From: Murimonas intestini
GTDB lineage: Bacteria; Bacillota; Clostridia; Lachnospirales; Lachnospiraceae
Length of the DNA stretch: 64,000 nt
Direction: 5' to 3'
Assembly (NCBI RefSeq): GCF_024622195.1
Contig: NZ_JANKBI010000016.1
Coordinates: 1 to 64,000 of the forward strand
The first letter of the stretch is position 1. Every line of letters begins with the position of its first letter. Made by a program: the position numbers and the translations under genes. Shown in pieces: positions 25,778-34,579 of this stretch. The notes under the pieces were generated by a model, which was not told the DNA's origin, did not search any database, and was given only the letters and a program-made list of their open reading frames with translations.

Positions 25778-27091
25778 ATGGATCTATTTGATTATATGAG
25801 AAGCAATACAATGGAAAATGAATCGCCCCTTGCGTCCAGGCTGCGTCCCAGAAGCCTGGATGAGGTGGTGGGGCAGCAGCATATTATCGGAAAGGACAAG
25901 CTGCTCTACCGGGCCATTAAGGCGGACAAGCTGAGCTCTATTATATTCTACGGGCCGCCGGGTACAGGAAAGACTACCCTGGCAAAAGTCATAGCCAATA
26001 CCACGAGCGCCGAATTCAGGCAGATTAATGCCACTGTGGCCGGGAAAAAGGATATGGAGGAAGTGGTGCATTCTGCAAAAGACAATCTGGGGATGTATGG
26101 GAAGCGGACCATCCTTTTTGTGGATGAGATACACAGGTTTAACAAGAGCCAGCAGGATTATCTGCTCCCGTTTGTGGAGGACGGCACCCTGATACTCATA
26201 GGGGCAACCACAGAAAATCCGTATTTTGAAGTAAACGGGGCTTTGATCTCCAGATCTATTATTTTTGAACTGAAGCCTCTTGATAAGAAAGATATCAGGA
26301 CACTGATCGACAGGGCAGTCTACGATAAAGAGAAGGGAATGGGCGCATATGAGGCAGTTATAGATGAAGACGCGGCAGATTTCCTGGCAGACATAGCGGG
26401 GGGAGACGCCAGGTCAGCCCTGAATGCAATAGAGCTTGGCGTGCTTACGACAGACAGAAGCGGAGACGGAAAGATACATATCACGCTGGACGTGGCTTCA
26501 GAGTGCATACAGAAGAGGGTAGTGCGCTATGACAAGGACGGCGACAGCCACTACGATACCATATCAGCTTTTATAAAGAGTATGAGAGGTTCAGACCCCG
26601 ATGCGGCGGTCTATTACCTGGCGCGTATGCTCTATGCCGGGGAGAGTGTGACATTCATTTCCAGGAGGATCATGATCTGTGCATCTGAGGATGTGGGAAA
26701 TGCTGATCCCCAGGCCCTCCAGGTAGCCGTTGCGGCGTCACAGGCCGTAGAGAGAGTGGGGATGCCGGAGGCACAGCTTATTCTGGCCCAGGCAGTGCTG
26801 TATGTGGCATCGGCGCCAAAGAGCAATTCCGCTACAAATGCCATCGGGGAAGCCATGGAAGCAGTAAGAAGTTCAAAAGCAACTATTCCGTCCCACCTGC
26901 AGGATGCCCATTACAAAGGGGCGGCCAAACTGGGGCACGGACTCAACTATGAATATGCCCATGACTGTCCGAAACATTTCTCACGCCAGCAGTATCTGCC
27001 GGAGGAGTTAAAAGATAAGGTATTTTACAGACCCTCAGGGAATGGTTATGAAAAGAATATTGAAGCTTATCTGAAGTGGGTTAGAGAGTAG
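25778..27091 (+). CDS. rarA: Replication-associated recombination protein A (AAA+ ATPase)
   Basis: A 437-residue RarA/MgsA/WRNIP1 family ATPase acting at stalled replication forks. Walker A GPPGTGKTT, Walker B ILFVDEIHRF, sensor 1 GATTENPYF and the C-terminal tetramerisation domain (from about 270) with DVGNADP and HYKGAAKLGHG are all present at family length. AAAAGG lies upstream. A short CCGCT/AGCGG hairpin separates its end from the convergent DUF4364 gene. Confidence 0.96.
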   Translation: MDLFDYMRSNTMENESPLASRLRPRSLDEVVGQQHIIGKDKLLYRAIKADKLSSIIFYGPPGTGKTTLAKVIANTTSAEFRQINATVAGKKDMEEVVHSAKDNLGMYGKRTILFVDEIHRFNKSQQDYLLPFVEDGTLILIGATTENPYFEVNGALISRSIIFELKPLDKKDIRTLIDRAVYDKEKGMGAYEAVIDEDAADFLADIAGGDARSALNAIELGVLTTDRSGDGKIHITLDVASECIQKRVVRYDKDGDSHYDTISAFIKSMRGSDPDAAVYYLARMLYAGESVTFISRRIMICASEDVGNADPQALQVAVAASQAVERVGMPEAQLILAQAVLYVASAPKSNSATNAIGEAMEAVRSSKATIPSHLQDAHYKGAAKLGHGLNYEYAHDCPKHFSRQQYLPEELKDKVFYRPSGNGYEKNIEAYLKWVRE

Positions 27092-27129
27092 GATAAAAGA
27101 TGTAAGGATCCGCTATTTTTAAAGAGCGG

Positions 27130-27642
27130 TCACATCAGCTCTTCCATCAGATAAGCATATATCTGCTGGCATTTTTTATGCCAGCTGCTGCACATGGCCT
27201 TTGCCTGGTCTTCCAGGGGGACTGTCAGGGTCAGGTCGATCAGGTCATTAGCCTTTTCCTTGACACGGAAGTGTACGGCGAACTCGTTCCCGTTTGTCTT
27301 ATAATAATCTGCGAGTACGGACACTTCATTGCGCAGCTTGAGCTTATTGTCAGCCAGATATGCATCGATATCCTCCTGAATAGGCCTGGAAATCATGTGG
27401 GAGAAGTATTCCAGTGTCTCAGCGCCGGCTTCAGTGAGACGGTACTGTGAAGTATGGGATATGGTTTCCACCCGTATCAGCTCAGATTCCAGAAGTTCAG
27501 AGAGAGCCTGCTGGAGAGTGAAATAAGTTGTATATTCATGGTCCAGCATAAAATCAGTAATCTGTGCATTTGTGAGAGGAAAATCCACTTTTTTCAGCAT
27601 GTAGAGGATGATCAGTTTGTACAGAGTTAAAGGTTCAGCCAT
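27130..27642 (-). CDS. DUF4364 family protein
   Basis: A 170-residue cytoplasmic protein. The N-terminal half is a winged helix-like domain (LYKLIILYMLKKVDFPLTNA, then ALSELLESELIRV), so it may bind DNA; the rest is alpha/beta. I chose the ATG at 27642, preceded by AAAAGGAG, over a longer frame that would run back into the radical SAM gene. The family is widespread in Clostridia and has no established function. It lies 20 bases after the radical SAM gene, in one operon. Confidence 0.88.
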   Translation of the reverse strand: MAEPLTLYKLIILYMLKKVDFPLTNAQITDFMLDHEYTTYFTLQQALSELLESELIRVETISHTSQYRLTEAGAETLEYFSHMISRPIQEDIDAYLADNKLKLRNEVSVLADYYKTNGNEFAVHFRVKEKANDLIDLTLTVPLEDQAKAMCSSWHKKCQQIYAYLMEELM

Positions 27643-27662
27643 AGTATCTCCTTTTGAGTCTG

Positions 27663-28595
27663 TCAGGCCGGGTATGGGGCTGTATACAGCCTTCCCTGCC
27701 AGGTGCCGCGGTTTTTCAGTTCCTGATGGAGCGCATTTAATACACTGCGCTTCCTGGTACTCCACATGGGAGCAATGAGAAGATCTCTGGGACCGTCCCC
27801 GGTCAGCCGGTGGACAGTGATGTCCGGAGACAGGTGCTCCAGACAGCTGATGACCAGGTCTGTATATTCCTCCTGGCTCATGACTGAAAATCTGCCGGCA
27901 AGAAAGTCTGCAGCCAGGTCAGTCCCTTTAAGGACATGCAGGAGCTGAAGCTTGATGCCCTGGATGTCCATGTTGTTTAAATATTCTATTGTCTGCAGGA
28001 TATCATCCGCAGTTTCATGGGGAAGCCCAAGTATAGTATGCACGACCACATCAAGGCCCTCCTGGCGCAGTCTGTGCACGGCGCTGTCAAAACAGGGCAG
28101 GCCATAGCCCCGGCGGATATACCCGGCCGTTTTCTCATGTATAGTCTGCAGGCCCAATTCTATCCATACAGGCTTTGTTCTGTTCAATTCTGATAATAAT
28201 CCAACCACGTCCCCGGGAAGGCAGTCAGGTCTTGTTCCCACTGAAAGCCCCACTATATCAGGATGGGAGAGGGCTTCTGTAAATATTTCCCGCAGATAAG
28301 AGCAGGAAGCATAAGTATTCGTATAAGCCTGGAAATAGGCGATGTAGTGCCGGGCGTTCTTTTTATCCTTCAGAGAAGAGATCTGGGAATCTATCTGCTC
28401 TGTAACGGAGAGGCGTCTGTCCGCCGCAAAATCTCCGGAACCTCCGGCGCTGCAGAAGATACAGCCTTTGCTGCCGATATGACCGTCCCTGTTTGGACAT
28501 GTCATGCCTCCGTCTAAAGATACTTTGTATATTTTTTCACCAAACCGCTCCCTCAGATGATAATCAAGCGAACGGTAGGGTTTCTCTCCCCACAT
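27663..28595 (-). CDS. TIGR01212 family radical SAM protein
   Basis: A 310-residue radical SAM enzyme. The 4Fe-4S ligands are Cys33, Cys45 and Cys48 (TCPNRDGHIGSKGCIFC), the wide spacing typical of the Elp3-like group. SVGTRPD and LGLQTIHEKT mark the SAM-binding barrel. It is related to YhcC of Escherichia coli; the substrate is not firmly known. A TTG overlaps the frame just upstream, but ATG 28595 is preferred. Its 5' leader contains a copy of the dispersed hairpin element. Confidence 0.92.
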   Translation of the reverse strand: MWGEKPYRSLDYHLRERFGEKIYKVSLDGGMTCPNRDGHIGSKGCIFCSAGGSGDFAADRRLSVTEQIDSQISSLKDKKNARHYIAYFQAYTNTYASCSYLREIFTEALSHPDIVGLSVGTRPDCLPGDVVGLLSELNRTKPVWIELGLQTIHEKTAGYIRRGYGLPCFDSAVHRLRQEGLDVVVHTILGLPHETADDILQTIEYLNNMDIQGIKLQLLHVLKGTDLAADFLAGRFSVMSQEEYTDLVISCLEHLSPDITVHRLTGDGPRDLLIAPMWSTRKRSVLNALHQELKNRGTWQGRLYTAPYPA

Positions 28596-28628
28596 CAATC
28601 CTTCATTCCCCGCATTCTTTCGTTCCAG

Positions 28629-28668
28629 AGGTCAGTGCAATAAATGCACAGACCTGCTAAATAGTTAC
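28629..28668 (-). repeat. Hairpin element, copy 2 (left half only)
   Basis: Read on the minus strand, 28668 to 28630 matches 15808-15846 at 34 of 39 positions. The hairpin AGGTCAGTGCA (28629-28639) / TGCACAGACCT (28645-28655) keeps its shape although bases differ. It begins about five bases after the minus-strand -10 box, so it is at the very start of the radical SAM mRNA in sense orientation. The right half of the element is absent. Confidence 0.6.
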
Positions 28669-28672
28669 GTTT

Positions 28673-28701
28673 ATCATATCATTTAAAATGTGAGAATTCA
28701 A
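28673..28701 (-). promoter_or_regulatory. Promoter of the radical SAM-DUF4364 operon
   Basis: On the minus strand TTGAAT (plus-strand 28696-28701), a 17-base spacer and TATGAT (28673-28678). Transcription should start near 28666. Confidence 0.6.
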
Positions 28702-28729
28702 CATGTTATTGTTTCGAAACATTTTAAAG

Positions 28730-28758
28730 TTGCGGCCTCTTTGTATGTATGGTAAAAT
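28730..28758 (+). promoter_or_regulatory. Promoter of the pyr operon
   Basis: TTGCGG (28730-28735), a 17-base spacer and TAAAAT (28753-28758) preceded by TGG (extended -10). The leader to pyrC is only about 70 bases and I see no PyrR-type anti-terminator/terminator pair in it, so control is probably at another level. Confidence 0.5.
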
Positions 28759-28831
28759 AAAGTGATTATGGGGTTTTATGCATTTTTATCCTGCAGCGGC
28801 AGGAGAGAATAGAAGAAGGGAATGAAAACAG

Positions 28832-30124
28832 ATGCGTATTTTAATTCAAAATGGCAGGGTGTTAGACCCGGCTTCCGGCAGGAATGGGAGTTTTGACATT
28901 TTAACTGAAGACGATAAGATAATAAAAGTAGAAGAGAAAATAGATGCAGAAAAGGCAGGGGCCGGAAAGGTGATCGACGCCGGGGGATGCTTTGTCATGC
29001 CGGGACTTATAGATCTCCATGTACATTTGCGGGATCCGGGACTGACCCACAAGGAAACTGTGGAGACAGGCGCCATGGCTGCAGCCAGGGGCGGATTCAC
29101 CACGATAGTGGCCATGCCGAATACTAAGCCTGTGACTGATGATAAGCAGAAAGTCAGTTATGTGCATAATAAGGCGAAGATGAATGCTCCGATCCATGTC
29201 CTCCAGGCAGGAGCCGTGACGAAAGGACAGGAAGGAAAAGAGCTGGCTGATATAGAAGGAATGGCAGAGGCCGGCGCTCCGGCTATAAGTGAGGACGGCA
29301 AGTCAGTCATGGACTCCGGGCTCTACAGGGAAGCCATGAAGATCGCCGCCAGAGCAGGCATTCCGGTCCTGGCGCACTGTGAGGATATCAACCTGGTAAA
29401 GGGCGGAGTGGTAAATGCAGATGAACACACGGAGGCCATGGGTTACAGAGGCATCTCAAATGCAGTGGAGGACATTATAGCAGCAAGGGATATCATGCTG
29501 GCCAGGGAGACAGGTGTACATCTCCATCTGTGCCACTGTTCTACAAAGGACAGTGTGAGGATGGTGAAAGAGGCAAAGGAAGAGGGGCTTTTTGTGACTG
29601 CCGAGGTATGCCCGCATCATTTTACGCTCACCTCAGAGGATATCGTTGAAGGAGATACAAACTTCAAGATGAATCCTCCCCTTCGCACGAAGGAAGACGT
29701 GGAAGCGCTGAGACAGGGCTTAAAGGATGACATCATGGATGTGATCTCCACAGACCATGCCCCCCACGCAGCAAGTGAAAAATTAAAAGGCATGGATGCT
29801 GCCCCCTTTGGTATCGTGGGCCTGGAGACAGCCGTGCCCCTGACGGTCACTGAGCTGGTGGAAAAGGGGATCCTGACCCCCATGCAGATGGCTGAAAAGA
29901 TGAGTTATAATCCGGCGAAGGTCATAGGAGTTGACAGGGGAAGCCTGGAAGCAGGAAAAGAGGCTGACATTGTCATAATCAACCCCAAAGAGGAATATAT
30001 CATTGATGCATCGTGCTTTGCTTCAAAAGGCAGAAATACGCCGTTCAACGGGTGGAAGGTGAGAGGAAAAGTCAAGATGACCATCTGCGGCGGCCGCATC
30101 GTCTATGACGATTCTAAAAAATAA
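28832..30124 (+). CDS. pyrC: Dihydroorotase
   Basis: A 430-residue class I dihydroorotase that closes N-carbamoyl-aspartate to dihydroorotate in pyrimidine synthesis. The metal motif DLHVHLRDPG, then FTTIVAMPNT, LAHCED, HLCHCSTKDS and the catalytic Asp in ISTDHAPH are intact. It opens the pyr cluster, 82 bases before pyrF. The ribosome-binding site (GAAGGGAATG) is modest. pyrB and carAB are not in the window. Confidence 0.96.
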   Translation: MRILIQNGRVLDPASGRNGSFDILTEDDKIIKVEEKIDAEKAGAGKVIDAGGCFVMPGLIDLHVHLRDPGLTHKETVETGAMAAARGGFTTIVAMPNTKPVTDDKQKVSYVHNKAKMNAPIHVLQAGAVTKGQEGKELADIEGMAEAGAPAISEDGKSVMDSGLYREAMKIAARAGIPVLAHCEDINLVKGGVVNADEHTEAMGYRGISNAVEDIIAARDIMLARETGVHLHLCHCSTKDSVRMVKEAKEEGLFVTAEVCPHHFTLTSEDIVEGDTNFKMNPPLRTKEDVEALRQGLKDDIMDVISTDHAPHAASEKLKGMDAAPFGIVGLETAVPLTVTELVEKGILTPMQMAEKMSYNPAKVIGVDRGSLEAGKEADIVIINPKEEYIIDASCFASKGRNTPFNGWKVRGKVKMTICGGRIVYDDSKK

Positions 30125-30206
30125 ACAATAATTAAGTTTTTAACAAAATACAGCAGACAGCTCTCAGGCTGCTGCGGCATATACGGACAGGGAGGAATTT
30201 TAAGAA

Positions 30207-31133
30207 ATGATTCAGAAATTAATCAGTAAAATCAAAAGTACAAATGCGCCGATAGTGGTAGGATTAGACCCGATGATGAATTATATACCGGAGCATATCC
30301 AGCAGAAGGCTTTCGCGGAGTACGGAGAGACTTTGGAAGGGGCTGCTGAAGCTATCTGGCAGTATAATAAGGAAATTGTGGACAATGTTTTTGACCTGAT
30401 ACCTGCTGTGAAGCCGCAGATCGCCATGTATGAGCAGTTCGGACTGGAAGGGCTGAAAGCATTCAAGAAGACAGTTGACTACTGTAAAGAGAAAGACCTG
30501 GTGGTGATAGGGGATATCAAGAGAGGTGACATTGGATCCACTTCAGCGGCGTATGCTGTGGGACATATAGGAAAGGTGCAGGTGGGCAGCAGGACATATG
30601 CCCCGTTTGATGAAGATTTTGTGACGGTCAACCCATATCTGGGGACAGACGGAGTCAAACCTTTCGTGGATGTCTGCAAGGCAGAAAAGAAGGGCCTTTT
30701 CATTCTGGTAAAGACTTCCAATCCGTCCAGCGGGGAGTTCCAGGACCAGCTTGTGAACGGCCGTCCCCTCTATGAACTTGTGGGAGAGCAGGTGGCAAGA
30801 TGGGGCGAAGAGTGTATGGGAGATGACTACAGCTATGTAGGCGCTGTGGTGGGCGCTACTTATCCAGAGCAGGGCCGTGTGCTCCGCCGCATTATGCCAA
30901 AGTCCTTTATCCTGGTACCGGGCTACGGAGCTCAGGGAGGAAAAGGCGCAGACCTTGTACATTTCTTCAATGAAGACGGACTGGGTGCGATCGTAAATTC
31001 TTCCAGAGGGATCATAGCAGCATACAAACAGGAGAAATATGAAAAGTACGGAGCTGAAAACTTCGGTGAAGCCTCAAGGGCGGCCGTGGAGGATATGATT
31101 GCTGATATCTCCCAGGCGTTAAATAACCGTTAG
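30207..31133 (+). CDS. pyrF: Orotidine 5'-phosphate decarboxylase, type 2
   Basis: A 308-residue enzyme making UMP from OMP. It belongs to the longer type 2 form: IVVGLDPM near the start, the catalytic Lys/Asp cluster in IGDIKRGDIGST, and VGATYPEQ and LVPGYGAQGG near the phosphate-binding loop. GGGAGGAATT precedes the ATG. The gene is followed by pyrK after ten bases. Confidence 0.97.
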   Translation: MIQKLISKIKSTNAPIVVGLDPMMNYIPEHIQQKAFAEYGETLEGAAEAIWQYNKEIVDNVFDLIPAVKPQIAMYEQFGLEGLKAFKKTVDYCKEKDLVVIGDIKRGDIGSTSAAYAVGHIGKVQVGSRTYAPFDEDFVTVNPYLGTDGVKPFVDVCKAEKKGLFILVKTSNPSSGEFQDQLVNGRPLYELVGEQVARWGEECMGDDYSYVGAVVGATYPEQGRVLRRIMPKSFILVPGYGAQGGKGADLVHFFNEDGLGAIVNSSRGIIAAYKQEKYEKYGAENFGEASRAAVEDMIADISQALNNR

Positions 31134-31143
31134 GAGCGAAGAC

Positions 31144-31923
31144 ATGGCAGAAAAATTCAGAGAAGACAGTGAAATAATAAGCCAGGAATGTATAGGGACT
31201 GATATCTACAGCATGTGGCTTAAAACAGATAAGATAGCCCGGGCAGCAGTTCCCGGGCAGTTCATCTCTGTGTACAGCAGGGATGGGAGCAGGCTGCTTC
31301 CACGCCCCATCAGTATATGTGAGACAGATAAGGAAAAAGGTGCACTCCGCATCGTTTACCGCATTGCCGGTGCAGGCACGAGAGAATTTTCAAAATATCA
31401 CAGGGGCATAAAGCTCAGTATTCTCGGACCGCTTGGAAACGGATTTCCTCTGGAGCGTGCAGGAGAGGGCAAAAAGGCTTTTCTTATCGGCGGGGGAATC
31501 GGAATTCCTCCCATTGTGGAGCTTTCAAAGCAGATTGGCGGAGTGAGGCAGATCATTGCGGGCTACAGGGATGAGGTCTTCCTTGCTGAGGAGCTTAAGC
31601 AGAACGGCTCCCTCTATATAGCCACAGAAGACGGCAGCTGCGGTACATGCGGGACAGTTATCGATGCCATTAAGGAAAACGGGCTGGATGCCGATGTGAT
31701 CTACGCCTGCGGCCCGACACCCATGCTCAGGGCGCTGAAATCATTCGCACAGGAGCGGGGGATCGAATGCTGGCTTTCCCTTGAGGAGAGGATGGCCTGC
31801 GGAGTGGGGGCATGCCTTGGATGCGTATGCCAGTCTACTGAGGTGGACGGTCATTCTCATGTGCACAACAAGCGCGTCTGCAAGGACGGGCCGGTATTCT
31901 TATCCACGGAGGTAGAATTATGA
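31144..31923 (+). CDS. pyrK: Dihydroorotate dehydrogenase B, electron-transfer subunit
   Basis: A 259-residue FAD and 2Fe-2S protein that passes electrons from PyrD to NAD+. The FAD motif LPRPISICE, the NAD-binding GGGIGIPPI and the cluster cysteines in ACGVGACLGCVC plus a later one (RVCKDG) are present. It overlaps pyrD by four bases (ATGA), so the two subunits are made together. Confidence 0.96.
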   Translation: MAEKFREDSEIISQECIGTDIYSMWLKTDKIARAAVPGQFISVYSRDGSRLLPRPISICETDKEKGALRIVYRIAGAGTREFSKYHRGIKLSILGPLGNGFPLERAGEGKKAFLIGGGIGIPPIVELSKQIGGVRQIIAGYRDEVFLAEELKQNGSLYIATEDGSCGTCGTVIDAIKENGLDADVIYACGPTPMLRALKSFAQERGIECWLSLEERMACGVGACLGCVCQSTEVDGHSHVHNKRVCKDGPVFLSTEVEL

Positions 31924-32831
31924 GCAGAATAGATACCAGCGTAAATATAGCGGGCGTGGTACTGAAAAATCCTGTGATGACAGCGTCAGGGACTTTTGGC
32001 TCAGGTGAAGAATACAGCGAATTTGTAGATCTGAACAAGCTGGGAGCCGTAGTGACAAAGGGTGTGGCAAATGTACCGTGGCCGGGCAACCCCACCCCGA
32101 GAGTGGCGGAGACAAGTTCGGGCATGCTAAATGCCATCGGGCTGCAGAATCCCGGAATGGAAGTATTCATTAAAAGGGATATTCCGTTTTTGAAGAAATT
32201 TGATACAAAGATTATTGTAAATGTCTGCGGCAGGTCTGAGGAGGATTACTGCCAGGTCGTAGAACGGCTGGCGGATGAGGATGTGGACCTGCTTGAAATC
32301 AATATCTCCTGCCCGAATGTGAAAGAGGGCGGTATCGCCTTCGGCCAGGACCCGAAGGCTGTGGAACATATCACGAGTGAGCTGAAGAAGAGGGCAAGAC
32401 AGCCCATTATCATGAAGCTGAGCCCGAATGTGACTGATATTACTGTTATGGCCAAGGCGGCTGAGGCAGGCGGAGCCGATGCACTTTCCCTGATCAATAC
32501 ACTGACAGGGATGAAGATCGACATCCACAAAAGAGCCTTCGCCCTTGCTAACAGGACGGGCGGACTTTCCGGCCCTGCCATAAAGCCTGTGGCGGTGCGT
32601 ATGGTCTACCAGGCGGCGAATGCTGTTAAGCTTCCTGTCATAGGAATGGGAGGTATAGCCACAGCTGAGGACGCGATTGAATTTATACTGGCAGGAGCCA
32701 CGGGAGTATCCGTGGGAACGGCGAACTTCTTCAATCCCACAGCCACAGAGGAAGTAGTGTCAGGCATAGAGGCATATATGGAGAAGTACGGCGTGGATAA
32801 GATCACAGATCTCATAGGCGCTGTGAGATAG
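31920..32831 (+). CDS. pyrD: Dihydroorotate dehydrogenase B, catalytic subunit
   Basis: A 303-residue FMN enzyme of class 1B, oxidising dihydroorotate to orotate. The catalytic cysteine is in EINISCPNVKEGG, the FMN-binding segments MTASGTFGSG and GMGGIATAEDAIEF are present, and NVCGRSEEDY follows the second strand. Its pairing with pyrK fixes the NAD-dependent type. Confidence 0.97.
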   Translation: MSRIDTSVNIAGVVLKNPVMTASGTFGSGEEYSEFVDLNKLGAVVTKGVANVPWPGNPTPRVAETSSGMLNAIGLQNPGMEVFIKRDIPFLKKFDTKIIVNVCGRSEEDYCQVVERLADEDVDLLEINISCPNVKEGGIAFGQDPKAVEHITSELKKRARQPIIMKLSPNVTDITVMAKAAEAGGADALSLINTLTGMKIDIHKRAFALANRTGGLSGPAIKPVAVRMVYQAANAVKLPVIGMGGIATAEDAIEFILAGATGVSVGTANFFNPTATEEVVSGIEAYMEKYGVDKITDLIGAVR

Positions 32832-32843
32832 AGGAGCGGCATT

Positions 32844-32863
32844 CTCCCCTTAAAGCGGGGGAG
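32844..32863 (+). other. Short hairpin between pyrD and pyrE
   Basis: CTCCCC and GGGGAG pair across an eight-base loop and are followed by TTTG only. It is too weak for a clear terminator, and could modulate pyrE or stabilise the mRNA. Confidence 0.3.
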
Positions 32864-32908
32864 TTTGATCAGCGGATACAATAAGATGGAATACGCAGGA
32901 GGATAGAG

Positions 32909-33583
32909 ATGGAAGCTTACAAACAGGAATTTATAGAATTTATGGTGGACAGTGATGTGCTTAAGTTCGGAGAGTTTACTCTCAAGAGCGGAAGAAAATC
33001 CCCGTTCTTTATGAATGCAGGCGCTTACGTGACAGGGTCGCAGCTGGAAAAGCTGGGTGAGTATTATGCAAAAGCCATACATGATAATTATGGTCTGGAT
33101 TTTGATGTGCTGTTCGGGCCGGCGTACAAAGGCATTCCGCTGAGTGTTGCCACGACAATGGCCATCAGCAGGCTTTACGGCAAAGAGGTGCGCTACTGTT
33201 CCAACAGAAAAGAAGTTAAGGATCATGGTGATACGGGAATTCTGCTGGGGAGCAAGCTGAAGGACGGAGATAGGGTGGTGATCATTGAGGATGTCACTAC
33301 TTCAGGAAAGTCCATCGAGGAGACATTCCCCATCATCAAGGCACAGGGAGATGTAGAGATCAAAGGACTGATGGTTTCACTGAACCGCATGGAACGCGGG
33401 AAAGGAAGTAAATGTGCACTGGATGAGATTAAGGAGCTTTACGGCTTCCCGGCAAATGCGATCGTAACGATGGCAGAAGTGACAGAGCACCTGTATAACA
33501 GGGAGTACAAAGGGAAAGTCATCATTGATGACAAGATTAAGGCAGCTATTGACGCATATTATGAGCAATACGGAGCAGAATAA
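32909..33583 (+). CDS. pyrE: Orotate phosphoribosyltransferase
   Basis: A 224-residue PRPP-dependent enzyme giving OMP. The PRPP motif VVIIEDVTTSGKS and the flexible-loop region RKEVKDHGDTG are intact, and FTLKSGRKSPFFMNAG begins the fold. GCAGGAGG precedes the ATG. It ends the pyr cluster proper; unrelated small membrane genes follow. Confidence 0.97.
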   Translation: MEAYKQEFIEFMVDSDVLKFGEFTLKSGRKSPFFMNAGAYVTGSQLEKLGEYYAKAIHDNYGLDFDVLFGPAYKGIPLSVATTMAISRLYGKEVRYCSNRKEVKDHGDTGILLGSKLKDGDRVVIIEDVTTSGKSIEETFPIIKAQGDVEIKGLMVSLNRMERGKGSKCALDEIKELYGFPANAIVTMAEVTEHLYNREYKGKVIIDDKIKAAIDAYYEQYGAE

Positions 33584-33647
33584 GTTACAGTTCTATGGGT
33601 TTACTGCAGCACGGTCTGCACGTGCTTTAAAAAAGGAGGATTCGGCC

Positions 33648-33800
33648 ATGAATGAAAAAATCTATAATACAATGAGGACTGCGGGAACTGCCGGTATTGT
33701 GGTGGGTATCGTAACAATCGCTACAGGCGTTGCCACAGGCGTGCTCATGATTATACATGGGGCAAAACTCTTAAGGGATAAAGGCAAAATGATGATATGA
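33648..33800 (+). CDS. 50-residue membrane protein
   Basis: AAAAAAGGAGG lies eight bases before ATG 33648. The protein is MNEKIYNTMRTAGTAG followed by a glycine-rich hydrophobic helix (about 15-38) and a basic end (KLLRDKGK). The stop overlaps the VanZ start by four bases (ATGA), which supports real translation. A longer upstream frame exists but would overlap pyrE. Glycine-rich single helices of this kind often oligomerise. Unknown function. Confidence 0.7.
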   Translation: MNEKIYNTMRTAGTAGIVVGIVTIATGVATGVLMIIHGAKLLRDKGKMMI

Positions 33801-34258
33801 GAGGAAAGACCAAAAAACGGATAAGGCGTATGGGGGTCGTCTTATTTCTGCTGTATCTGGCGCTGCTTATTTATTTTCTGTTTTTTGCGGAGAGCTATGG
33901 CAGGACGAATACTGAGCGGGTGTATTCATACAACCTGATTCCGTTCTTAGAAATTAAACGGTTTTTCCAATACAGGGAGCAGTTAGGGGCAGTGGCATTC
34001 ATAACCAATATATTTGGAAATGTCCTGGCCTTTGTTCCGTTTGGGGCGATTTTGCCTGTGATAAACCGCAGAACGCGGAGTTTTCTGCTCATCTTCCTGC
34101 TGAGTATGGAGTTCAGCCTGATGGTAGAGACTATCCAGCTGATTTTTAAGGTGGGAAGCTTTGATGTGGATGACATTATTTTGAATACACTGGGCGGCGT
34201 TATAGGCTATCTGTGTTTTGCGTTTTGTAATTGGATAAGGAGAAAATTATATGTCTAG
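33797..34258 (+). CDS. VanZ family protein
   Basis: A 153-residue membrane protein with four helices (about 13-30, 65-85, 95-112 and 128-146). Typical VanZ marks are YSYNLIPFLEI, NIFGNVLAFVPFG, and VETIQLIF followed by FDVDDIILNTLGGVIGY. The family's namesake gives low-level teicoplanin resistance; most members have no known role. It overlaps the genes on both sides. Confidence 0.88.
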   Translation: MRGKTKKRIRRMGVVLFLLYLALLIYFLFFAESYGRTNTERVYSYNLIPFLEIKRFFQYREQLGAVAFITNIFGNVLAFVPFGAILPVINRRTRSFLLIFLLSMEFSLMVETIQLIFKVGSFDVDDIILNTLGGVIGYLCFAFCNWIRRKLYV

Positions 34259-34568
34259 AAAACCGACATATTCATTTGCTGAAAAACGCCATTCCCAAAA
34301 GGGGATCACTTCCACAGTTCTGGGAGCGCTGTCAGCCGTTATCTGCATAGTGCTCGTAGGCATTGCCATGGCAAATGGAGGAAAAGGCGGAGCATATCTG
34401 GGGGCGATCGGCATGACTGCAATCATTATTGCAGCAGCCGGCCTTGTGACAGGGCTTCGCAGCTTTAAAGAAAAGAACAGACTTTCATTCTTTTCAAAGG
34501 CAGGCTCCATGATCAACGGCACAATACTTGTGATATGGCTTGCGATATATTTGTTCGGAGTCAGATAG
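34251..34568 (+). CDS. Three-helix membrane protein, unknown
   Basis: A 105-residue protein starting MSRKPTYSFAEKRHSQKG, a conserved-looking charged N-terminus, followed by three helices (about 19-42, 48-68 and 86-103). It overlaps the VanZ gene by eight bases and an AGGAG-like site (TAAGGAGAAAA) precedes it. I think it matches a DUF of Firmicute membrane proteins but cannot name it reliably. Confidence 0.72.
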   Translation: MSRKPTYSFAEKRHSQKGITSTVLGALSAVICIVLVGIAMANGGKGGAYLGAIGMTAIIIAAAGLVTGLRSFKEKNRLSFFSKAGSMINGTILVIWLAIYLFGVR

Positions 34569-34579
34569 GGAGGCAGCAT

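Noticed and set aside
27107..27130. Bidirectional terminator between rarA and the DUF4364 gene
   Set aside because: CCGCT/AGCGG pair in only five bases and the T run sits in the loop, so the signal is too weak to list as a feature.
28759..28831. PyrR-type attenuator in the pyr leader
   Set aside because: The leader is too short and no terminator/anti-terminator pair can be drawn.
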